From Methanomicrobiales archaeon (GTDB lineage: Archaea; Halobacteriota; Methanomicrobia; Methanomicrobiales; Methanoculleaceae): a stretch of 6,911 nt of DNA. The stretch lies in the NCBI GenBank assembly GCA_012510295.1, contig JAAZID010000072.1:1-6911 (forward strand). Direction: 5' to 3'. A model generated the notes under the pieces. That model saw nothing but the letters and a program-made list of their open reading frames with translations. It made no database searches and was not told where the DNA came from. This document shows positions 1-6,057 of the stretch, piece by piece. The first letter of the stretch is position 1. Every line of letters begins with the position of its first letter. The translations under genes were made by a program, and so were the position numbers.

Positions 1-1
1 G

Positions 2-94
2 TACATTACGACCAGGATAAAGATTCAGGTTACTCCTGAGCAGGAGGATGTACTCTGGCGTCTTTCAGAGCGGTGTCGGTTACTCTATAGTTTC
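2..94 (+). pseudogene. tnpB: Truncated TnpB (IS200/IS605 OrfB) N-terminal fragment
   Basis: Frame 2 of the plus strand reads YITTRIKIQV, then TPEQEDVLWRL, then SERCRLLYSF, ending at base 94. This matches the N-terminal pattern of TnpB/OrfB proteins of IS200/IS605-type elements: a short strand, then 'TPEQ' and a helix ending in 'CRxLYN'. TnpB proteins are RNA-guided nucleases of roughly 350-450 residues, so only about 31 residues survive here. The G at base 1 could be the last base of an ATG just outside the window, which would make the fragment start at the natural start codon; this is inferred. From base 95 the frame enters an inverted-repeat element and codes for only eight unrelated residues before TAA at 119-121. 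The rest of tnpB does not follow the element; truA does. No catalytic DED residues are present, so the fragment cannot be active. The family call rests on recognising a short motif and could be wrong. Confidence 0.6.
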
Positions 95-122
95 GGTAGT
101 GGCCCAACATATAACTGCTAAT
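95..122 (+). repeat. Left terminal inverted repeat
   Basis: The first 10 bases, GGTAGTGGCC, are the exact reverse complement of 222-231. A second block, ATAACTG at 111-117 followed after one base by TAAT at 119-122, also pairs exactly with the right end. Mismatches fall at repeat positions 11, 13, 14, 16 and 24. The repeat begins at the codon boundary where the upstream TnpB-like frame loses similarity. Confidence 0.6.
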
Positions 123-203
123 TAATTTTGGGTGATTCGGTGCGAATCGCGTTGAGCAACAACTTGTGATGATACCAAAATAATCGCCCAGCGGAAATTT
201 TCG

Positions 204-231
204 ATTACCAGTTATTTCGTAGGCCACTACC
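204..231 (-). repeat. Right terminal inverted repeat
   Basis: Read on the minus strand this copy begins GGTAGTGGCCTACG and matches the left copy at 23 of 28 positions. The TAG inside its first six bases (229-227) is the stop codon of truA, so the end of that gene lies within the element. Confidence 0.6.
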
Positions 232-1024
232 CATCCTCCGGTGCGAGGAGTGCCGATACCTCAGCCATGACGGTGTGGTAGCTGTAGCGCCGACTGCCCC
301 GGTGTTCCCGACCCTTCTCATCGATTGGGAGCGGCATAAAAGGGATGGCATAGTCGATATACCAGAGCACAAGTCCCTCCGGCGGGGCCGCCGGGAGTCT
401 CTGCCCGGGTGGTTCGGCGAGGAGGCGGGCTACCTCTTCGGGATCGATCTCGCCTCTCCCCACCCGTTCAAGCGCGGTCGCCATGCCCCGGACCATATTC
501 CAGAGAAAGCTCACCCCGGTCACCTCGAAGATGATGAAATGCCCGTCTTCAAAGACCCGGGCGCCAGACACCTCCCGCTCGGGGTTCCGGTCGCCGGCAC
601 GGGCGAACGCCGAGAAGTTATGCCGGCCGGTAAACTTCTCCGCCGCCTCGTGCATGCGAGCGGTATCGCCCGGGGCCGGGAAGAAGTAGTAGCGGTACGT
701 CCGCGATAGGGCATCATACCGGGGGTGAAACTCCCCCGGCACTTCCGCCCATGCCGTGCACCAGATATCCTCGGGGAGCACCCGGTTCAGTGACCGTATC
801 GCCCGATCCGGTTCATCGGTAGAGAATGAGCAGACCTGACACCGGGCATGCACCCCGCGGTCGGTGCGGCCGGCCATGGAGAACCCCGCCTCCCGCCAGT
901 CTTCGAAGAGGTCCAGGCGCCTGCATGCAGCTATGAACTCGCCCTCCACGGTGCGGAGTCCCGGCTGCATCTGCGAACCGAAGAAGCCGTCCCCGAAGTA
1001 CGAGAAGCGGAGTGCCAGTCTCAT
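227..1024 (-). CDS. truA: tRNA pseudouridine synthase A (TruA)
   Basis: This 265-residue protein is predicted to isomerise uridines in the tRNA anticodon stem-loop (positions 38-40 in the family) to pseudouridine, in the cytoplasm. The TruA signature AGRTDRGVHA is at residues 51-60, with catalytic Asp55. It is followed by the FHPRYDA...RTYRYYF block (99-114) and the LWNMVRGM motif (174-181), in the order and spacing expected for the family. Length is normal for an archaeal TruA. The ATG at 1024-1022 overlaps the TGA of the preceding kinase gene by one base (TGATG), so translation is probably coupled; AGGAT about 11 nt upstream is a weak ribosome site. The stop codon lies in the right inverted repeat of the 95-231 element, so the last residues (APEDG) may not be the ancestral C-terminus. 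The catalytic core is intact. Placement at the end of a chemosensory operon probably reflects co-transcription rather than shared function. Confidence 0.95.
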   Translation of the reverse strand: MRLALRFSYFGDGFFGSQMQPGLRTVEGEFIAACRRLDLFEDWREAGFSMAGRTDRGVHARCQVCSFSTDEPDRAIRSLNRVLPEDIWCTAWAEVPGEFHPRYDALSRTYRYYFFPAPGDTARMHEAAEKFTGRHNFSAFARAGDRNPEREVSGARVFEDGHFIIFEVTGVSFLWNMVRGMATALERVGRGEIDPEEVARLLAEPPGQRLPAAPPEGLVLWYIDYAIPFMPLPIDEKGREHRGSRRYSYHTVMAEVSALLAPEDG

Positions 1025-2424
1025 CAGGCGATCCTGTATCCCTCGGGCGGCACGAGGAGTTCGAATCTCGCTCCTGTCCCGAACCTCCCCGTCTCGTGGA
1101 TGGTGATAGAGGTGATGGCGAGGATCTCGTGGGCGAGGAAGAGCCCGCGCCCGTAGCCATCCGCTTTCTGGATAAAGAGATCGCCCTTCATCTCATCGGG
1201 GATGCCGGTCCCGTCATCCTCGACGATGATCGCACACCCCTCCGGGCGCAGGTGGTAGGTGACAACGATCCGGGTCGCGCCTGTCGCCGGGGCGAGCGAG
1301 TTCTCGAAGAGGTGGGTGAAGACCGTCCCGAGATGCGGATCGGCGAAGACTTCGAGCCTCTCTGTCCATGCTTCGAGGGAGACGTCGCCGAATGAGAGGG
1401 TACTCGCCGCGTTCATGACGGTCGCCTGCACAGGAATCCATGCCGGAGGCGATGTCCCGATGTCGCGGAAGTCACGGGATATCTCAACCTGTCGCCTGAT
1501 ACCGTTTGCAGCATCCTCAAGATCACCGATAAACGAGAGGATAGCGGGGTCATCGAACTTCATCGCACCCACCGAAAGGTGACCATAGAGGACTGCAAGT
1601 TTGTTTGAGAGGTCGGTGCGCAGGATCCCCGAGAGGGTGTTGAGCTGGCGGCCGGTATTCTGGAGCGCTCCCTCCATCATGACCTCGTCGGTGATATCCC
1701 GGATGGACTCGATGGCTCCGGCAACCCTCCCCTTGTAGTCGAGGAGTGCGGTCGCCGCGAACCTGATGTGCGCCCCCCGGCCGTCCCGGAGACGGGGCGT
1801 GCGAGCCTCCGATATGAGGACACCCCCCACCCTCCTGATCGACGGGAGCTCAGTCCCTGTATCGCCCCTGATGACCAGGTCGGCAAGTAACGCCCGGCGT
1901 TCGCCAAAAAATGGCAGGGCATACTCGCGGTCGGCGCGGCCGAGCATGACATCCTTCTTCACCCCGGTCATCTCCTCGATAGCACGGTTCCAGGCGATGA
2001 CCCTCCCCTCAAGATCGATAGCGAAGGTCGCGTCGGGCAGGAACTCGATGATCTGGTTCATCTGCTGCTCGGACTCCCGGAGTCGCATCGAGAGAAACGC
2101 GACCACGCCGCCGACCAGGATCAGGATGGCTGCACGGGGGAGGACGCTGAGAGCGAGCTGGGCGACAGGTGGGGAGAAGATGTACGCCATGGCGACGTAG
2201 GCGGCCGCGGTGCCGGTGGAGAAGAGGATGCCGCGACGCGGATACCAGTAACTTGCGAGGATGATCGGTATGCTGAGCGGGAGGGCGGGGAGGAGACTTG
2301 CCGGGATGCCGAAGAGCATGCCGGCCAGGCTCCCGCCGAGGGTCAGCGCGGTCAGTCCGGCGACGGCCGCGATGCGGTTCCTCCTGTAGGTGAAGAACGT
2401 GATGAAATGGCCTCCGGTATTCAT
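1024..2424 (-). CDS. Membrane PAS histidine kinase-like protein lacking the phosphoacceptor His
   Basis: This 466-residue protein has four hydrophobic segments near its N-terminus (about 18-39, 42-58, 66-84, 92-112) with short loops and no large external domain. A PAS domain follows at about 120-245 (FLPDATFAIDLEGRVIAWN opens it), then a dimerisation/H-box region at 255-320 and a GHKL ATPase domain at about 355-458. ATPase motifs are visible: N-box Asn375 (FENSL), G1 box DDGTGIP (403-409), and a G2 box reading GRGLFL (425-430). The H-box reads ILRTDLSNKL, with Thr270 (codon ACC, 1617-1615) where its neighbour has TRHDLLNQL with His. It therefore probably cannot autophosphorylate in the usual way. 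It may bind ATP, act as a pseudokinase, or pair with the paralogous kinase upstream. Start ATG has AGGTG (2434-2430) five bases upstream and lies 24 nt after the previous stop. The domain assignment is firm; the biochemical role is inferred. Confidence 0.85.
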   Translation of the reverse strand: MNTGGHFITFFTYRRNRIAAVAGLTALTLGGSLAGMLFGIPASLLPALPLSIPIILASYWYPRRGILFSTGTAAAYVAMAYIFSPPVAQLALSVLPRAAILILVGGVVAFLSMRLRESEQQMNQIIEFLPDATFAIDLEGRVIAWNRAIEEMTGVKKDVMLGRADREYALPFFGERRALLADLVIRGDTGTELPSIRRVGGVLISEARTPRLRDGRGAHIRFAATALLDYKGRVAGAIESIRDITDEVMMEGALQNTGRQLNTLSGILRTDLSNKLAVLYGHLSVGAMKFDDPAILSFIGDLEDAANGIRRQVEISRDFRDIGTSPPAWIPVQATVMNAASTLSFGDVSLEAWTERLEVFADPHLGTVFTHLFENSLAPATGATRIVVTYHLRPEGCAIIVEDDGTGIPDEMKGDLFIQKADGYGRGLFLAHEILAITSITIHETGRFGTGARFELLVPPEGYRIA

Positions 2425-2448
2425 GGGGACACCTGTGGTCGGGTACGC

Positions 2449-3771
2449 TTACCCAATGTTCTGTTCAGGGGCACGGATCACCCCCGCCGGGCAGAGCAGC
2501 TCAAACCGCGCACCCTTCCCGGGTTTTCCCGTCTCCCTGATGGTGATGCCGGTGATGGCGAGAACCTCGCGTGCGAGGAAGAGACCGAGTCCGGTGTTCA
2601 TGCCGTGTGCGTAGGTAAAGATCTTCTCTTTCTCATCGTAGGGGATACCTGCCCCATCATCCTCGCAGACGATGATCCAGGCCGTCCCGTCCCGCTTGAG
2701 GCTGAAGGTGATTGAGGTGGTTGTCTTCCCGTAACGTAGCGCGTTCTCGACAAGGTTTGAGAAGACCTTCTCGATGAGCGGGTCGGCATAAACCTCCACC
2801 CCCTCAGGAACAGCGTTTTTGAGGGTTACCTGATCCAGTGATATGTACTGCTCCGATCGCTTCACAAGGGTCCGGATCTCCTGCCATGTAGGGGACGTGG
2901 ATCCGATCTTCTGATATTCGGCGGTAAACTGGACGGTGTTACTGATCCGGTTTGCAATCTTGCCGGCGCTCTCGACGTTGTTCCAGGCGGCCGTCGGCTC
3001 TGTCTTGCGCATCGCCCGGGCCAGGTCGAGGTACCCCCAGAGCGCCGCGAGCTGGTTTAAGAGGTCGTGGCGGGTGATGCTCGCCATGAGCTGGAGTTTT
3101 CGGTTCGCATCCGCGAGCGCCTTCTCGACGCGCCTCCGCTCCCGGTTCTCCGCCGCAAGCCTCTCGTTCGTGCGTGAGAGATCCTCTACGGCCTCCCGGA
3201 GCCGATCGTTTAAGGCGTGGAGCTGTTCCTGTGCCTCCTGGAGTTCGGTGTTCTTCGCCACCGCGACGGTGTAGGTCGAGAGAAGGGTGTTTACAATCCT
3301 GCGTCTCCCGGCGGTGATGGTGTAGGTGCTGCCGGCGAACGGGATCTCCAGTTTTGCAGGCTGAGCGCCATCCGGGTCGGGTTCCCTCGCCGTCCGGAGG
3401 ACGGCCTCGATCTGGGAGTAGACGAGCTCCGGGTCGACGGGTTTGACGATGAAACTGTCCGCCCCGGATGCAAGCCCCTTCATTACGTCAGCGGGGTCGA
3501 AGAGGTTGGTGACCAGGATGACCGGGATCTCCGGGAAGTTTTGCTTGATCTGGCGGCAGAGTTCATACCCGTCCATGTTTGGCATCACGATGTCGGAGAG
3601 GACGATATCAGGCCGGCTCTCCTCTATCCGCTGTATCGCCCTGATCCCGTCTTCGGCGAGGGTGACATCGTATCCATCCTTCTCAAGAATATGGCGGATG
3701 AGTTCTGCCTGTGTCCGGCTATCCTCTACCACCAGAGCACTCATTCCTTTTCTCTCTTGTATACCTTCCAT
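2449..3771 (-). CDS. Response regulator receiver-histidine kinase
   Basis: This cytoplasmic protein has no membrane segments. Numbered from the ATG at 3771 (440 residues), a receiver domain spans about 8-128, with acidic pair Glu16/Asp17, phosphoacceptor Asp60 (VLSDIVMPNMDGYE), Thr88 and Lys110. A linker containing TYTITAGRRR follows, then a long charged coiled coil (about 170-230). The DHp domain has His235 in the methanogen-type H-box SITRHDLLNQL, and the GHKL ATPase has N-box Asn343 (NLVENAL), G1 DDGAGIP (371-377) and G2 GLGLFL (394-399). The receiver sits before the kinase, the reverse of classical hybrid kinases, so phosphorylation of the receiver probably controls kinase activity. CheA, encoded immediately upstream, is the obvious phosphate donor (inferred). 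The frame is open from a GTG at 3783, but the ribosome site directly abuts that codon. The ATG at 3771 is better spaced; an ATG at 3744 (MSALVVEDS) also fits the family. Confidence 0.88.
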   Translation of the reverse strand: MEGIQERKGMSALVVEDSRTQAELIRHILEKDGYDVTLAEDGIRAIQRIEESRPDIVLSDIVMPNMDGYELCRQIKQNFPEIPVILVTNLFDPADVMKGLASGADSFIVKPVDPELVYSQIEAVLRTAREPDPDGAQPAKLEIPFAGSTYTITAGRRRIVNTLLSTYTVAVAKNTELQEAQEQLHALNDRLREAVEDLSRTNERLAAENRERRRVEKALADANRKLQLMASITRHDLLNQLAALWGYLDLARAMRKTEPTAAWNNVESAGKIANRISNTVQFTAEYQKIGSTSPTWQEIRTLVKRSEQYISLDQVTLKNAVPEGVEVYADPLIEKVFSNLVENALRYGKTTTSITFSLKRDGTAWIIVCEDDGAGIPYDEKEKIFTYAHGMNTGLGLFLAREVLAITGITIRETGKPGKGARFELLCPAGVIRAPEQNIG

Positions 3772-3780
3772 AACAATTCG

Positions 3781-3786
3781 CACCTC
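3781..3786 (-). promoter_or_regulatory. Ribosome binding site for the receiver-histidine kinase gene
   Basis: The minus strand reads GAAGGAGAGGTG here, just after the cheA stop. GAGGTG complements the archaeal 16S rRNA 3' end and lies nine bases before the ATG at 3771-3769. The alternative GTG at 3783-3781 is inside this motif and has no spacing from it, so ATG 3771 is preferred. Confidence 0.5.
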
Positions 3787-3790
3787 TCCT

Positions 3791-6046
3791 TCAGCGGCGG
3801 CGCATCAGGCGACGCACTGTCTTAAGAAAATCTTCCGCATTGAAGCTGCTCTTGATGATGTAGGCATCAGCCCCGACTGCTCTCCCCCGCTCCCGGTCTT
3901 CAGGCGAATCAAGTGAGGTGACCAGCGCCACCTGAATCCCGGCAAACTGCCGGCCTTCGGTACGTATCTTCTCGGTGAGCGTAAAGCCGTTCATCCGGGA
4001 CATATCCACATCTGAAACGACCATATCAAACTCATGCTGTTTAAGCCTTGCGAATGCATCTATGCCGTCGGCAGCAGTCTCTACCCGATATCCGGCCTCC
4101 TCGAGTATCGTCTGGAGCAGGATCCGTGATGTAACCGAGTCCTCGACGACGAGGATCCGCCCTCCCTCCCCCCGGGCAGGGATTTTCTGTGCCGGTCGAC
4201 TCGCCTGCATCGCGTCCTGGATCAGCTCGAGGGGGTCGAGGACGAGCGCCACGCTCCCGTCCCCGAGGATCACGGCACCGTCGATCTTCCGGATGGACCG
4301 GAGCTGGCTCCCGAGCGGCCGGACGACGATCTCCTGCACCCGGATCACCTCATCGACCATGCAGGCGATCTGTCCCGCCCCGTATGCTATGATGACGAGG
4401 GGGATCGGTCGCGCCTCCGTAGCTGGAGGCCCGGTGGGAGGGATGCCCAGGATATCGGTGAGCCTGGCGGCCTCGATCGTCTCCCCGGCGAACTGGATCG
4501 TCGGCCGGTCCCGGGCGGTAACCAGAGAATCGGGGCGCACCCGGAGAACCCGCTTCACCTGTTGCATCGGGAGGGCGTAGGTCTGCCTCCCGGAGCGGAC
4601 GAGGAGACCCCGGAGGGTGGCTTTCCTCACCGGGACGGAGAAGGCGATGGAGGTTCCCTCGCCGAGGGTTGAGGATACCGTCACCTGCCCCCCGAGGCGG
4701 GATACGGTATCCTCGACGATCGCAAGCCCGAGCCCTCTCCCCGAGAGGTCGGTGACGATCCGGCTCGTCGTTATCCCTGACTGGAATATGAGCCAGATCG
4801 CTTCGCTGTCCGTGAGGGTCGCATCTTCTTCCTTTGTGATCACTCCGTCCTCGACGGCGGTCCTCCGTATAGTGCTGCTGTCGATACCGGCCCCGTCATC
4901 GGCCACCTCGAAGCCGACCCTGCTACCGGAGCGGGGATAGACCCGGATCCGAACGGTCCCTGTAGTGGGTTTGCCCCGGGATGCCCTGGTTCCGGGATCC
5001 TCGATCCCGTGATCGATGCTGTTTCGGATCAGGTGCATGATGGGCTCTTTCAGCGCATCGAGTATACGCCGGTCCACCTCGATCTCTCCTCCCTCGATCG
5101 TGAGGTTGGCGGATTTCCCTGATGTGCGGGAGACCTCTCGTACGAACGCGGAAAACGGCGCAAGCATACTCGATGCCGGTAGCAGCGCGGCGTCGTGGAC
5201 CAGGTCGGATATCTTTGAGACGCTCGCCTTGAGTGCCGCCTGGTCGACCTCCATGGCTCGCAGGTGCGCCGCGAGGTCGTGCTGCAGGTAGGTTCCAAAC
5301 TCCCGGTTGTACTCCAGGAGCTCGACCACCCGCTGGAGCGGCAGGACCATATCGTAGGGGAGCGCCGTCCTCTCTTCACCGAAGGCTTTCCTGCGGATCA
5401 GGTTCAGGTCGCTGAAGATCTGGGCGTGGCTCCACTGCCAGAGGGTGAAACGGGTGGTCATCTCCTCAAGTTCGCGTATGCGTTGGGAGAGAAAGATCTG
5501 CGCCGTGAGGAGACTGTCGGCCCCGGCGGCGAGCTGGTCGAGCTTGTGAGCCGCGACCCGCACCGTGCCCTGATCTAACCATGACCCGGCACGATCCCCG
5601 GCGGTCCCTGGTGTGCGGAGATCCCCGGGATCCGGCTCCGGTTCACCATCGGCCGGCCTCTCCCCATCAGGGAGGGACCGGAGCATCCTGATGATATTCG
5701 CCGTCGGCGTCCCGGGCCGTTCACCCTGGAGAAGCGCTTTTATGACCGCGAGTGTCTCATGAAAGAGATCGTAGTCGTCCACCCCCGGGATGTACTCATC
5801 CCGTTTCACGAGGGAGAAGACAGTCTCAAGGTTCTGGCAGAGGGACTCGATCTCGCGGAGGTTGACCGCCCGTGCAGCGCCTTTCAGGCTATGGATCCTC
5901 CGGTAGACCGACTCGACCAGCTCAGGCGTGAGCCCGGCCTTCTCGAGCTCGATCAACCCTCGCGTGATCGCTTCGAGGTATTCATCCGCCTCCTCCCGGA
6001 ATGTCTCGAGGAGGCGGGCACGAAATTGTTCGTCCGTCCCGCTCAT
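3791..6046 (-). CDS. cheA: Chemotaxis-type histidine kinase CheA with fused C-terminal receiver
   Basis: This 751-residue kinase phosphorylates itself on an HPt histidine under chemoreceptor control and passes phosphate to receiver domains. Domains in order are: P1/HPt (about 5-105) with His52 in RIHSLKGAA; a proline- and acid-rich linker (about 125-160); a long helical region (about 160-315) covering the P3 dimerisation segment; a P4 GHKL ATPase (about 325-473) with N-box HLIRNSIDHG (Asn342), G1 DDGAGI (383-388) and G2 GRGLGLAIV (436-444); a P5 CheW-like domain (about 475-612); and a receiver (about 629-748) with Asp636, phosphoacceptor Asp679, Thr710 and Lys732. No separate P2 (CheY-binding) domain is recognisable. 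The receiver motif reads DVDMSRMNG, with Ser where Pro is usual. ATG 6046 follows the MCP stop by 11 nt and has no clear Shine-Dalgarno, so it may depend on translational coupling. The fused-receiver layout recalls FrzE-type and alternative-function CheA proteins. Confidence 0.93.
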   Translation of the reverse strand: MSGTDEQFRARLLETFREEADEYLEAITRGLIELEKAGLTPELVESVYRRIHSLKGAARAVNLREIESLCQNLETVFSLVKRDEYIPGVDDYDLFHETLAVIKALLQGERPGTPTANIIRMLRSLPDGERPADGEPEPDPGDLRTPGTAGDRAGSWLDQGTVRVAAHKLDQLAAGADSLLTAQIFLSQRIRELEEMTTRFTLWQWSHAQIFSDLNLIRRKAFGEERTALPYDMVLPLQRVVELLEYNREFGTYLQHDLAAHLRAMEVDQAALKASVSKISDLVHDAALLPASSMLAPFSAFVREVSRTSGKSANLTIEGGEIEVDRRILDALKEPIMHLIRNSIDHGIEDPGTRASRGKPTTGTVRIRVYPRSGSRVGFEVADDGAGIDSSTIRRTAVEDGVITKEEDATLTDSEAIWLIFQSGITTSRIVTDLSGRGLGLAIVEDTVSRLGGQVTVSSTLGEGTSIAFSVPVRKATLRGLLVRSGRQTYALPMQQVKRVLRVRPDSLVTARDRPTIQFAGETIEAARLTDILGIPPTGPPATEARPIPLVIIAYGAGQIACMVDEVIRVQEIVVRPLGSQLRSIRKIDGAVILGDGSVALVLDPLELIQDAMQASRPAQKIPARGEGGRILVVEDSVTSRILLQTILEEAGYRVETAADGIDAFARLKQHEFDMVVSDVDMSRMNGFTLTEKIRTEGRQFAGIQVALVTSLDSPEDRERGRAVGADAYIIKSSFNAEDFLKTVRRLMRRR

Positions 6047-6057
6047 GGTACGCTGTG

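Larger units (their letters stand above)
95..231. mobile_element. 137-bp MITE-like element or insertion-sequence remnant
   Basis: The segment is bounded by 28-bp imperfect terminal inverted repeats, 95-122 and 204-231, matching at 23 of 28 positions with the outer 10 bp (GGTAGTGGCC) perfect. GC is about 43%, well below the flanking genes. It holds no convincing gene. Inside is a hairpin at 132-150 (GATTCG, loop GTG, CGAATC, extended by a wobble and a G-C pair) and a further 6-bp inverted pair, TTTTGG at 126-131 with CCAAAA at 175-180. Size, end repeats and lack of coding capacity fit a non-autonomous MITE or an internally deleted insertion sequence. The GGT-starting ends loosely recall IS1-family termini, but I cannot assign a family. 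No target-site duplication is visible: the left flank ends TATAGTTTC and the right flank begins CATCCTCCG. This suggests a rearrangement after insertion. Confidence 0.55.

Noticed and set aside
28..85. Direct repeat GGTTACTC at 28-35 and 78-85
   Set aside because: Two 8-bp copies inside the TnpB-like coding frame, in different reading phases and with no further copies, are most simply chance.
48..125. Plus-strand ATG directly after AGGAGG, with a 26-codon frame
   Set aside because: It is a different frame within the TnpB-like coding stretch. The AGGAGG abuts the ATG with almost no spacing, and the frame runs into the inverted repeat.
132..150. Hairpin as a transcription terminator for the minus-strand operon
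   Set aside because: The stem is perfect for 6 bp on either strand, but no T-run follows it on the minus strand, and on that strand the G-T wobble becomes a mismatch. It is better read as part of the mobile element.
30..227. 65-codon minus-strand open frame beginning with GTG that overlaps the truA stop
   Set aside because: It runs antisense through the TnpB remnant and across the whole inverted-repeat element, starts inside an inverted repeat, has no ribosome site of its own and resembles no known protein.
3217..4580. Plus-strand open frames of 157-202 codons opposite the receiver-kinase and cheA
   Set aside because: They are antisense to genes with complete catalytic motifs. Long antisense frames are expected at this GC content, and none shows a domain or ribosome site.
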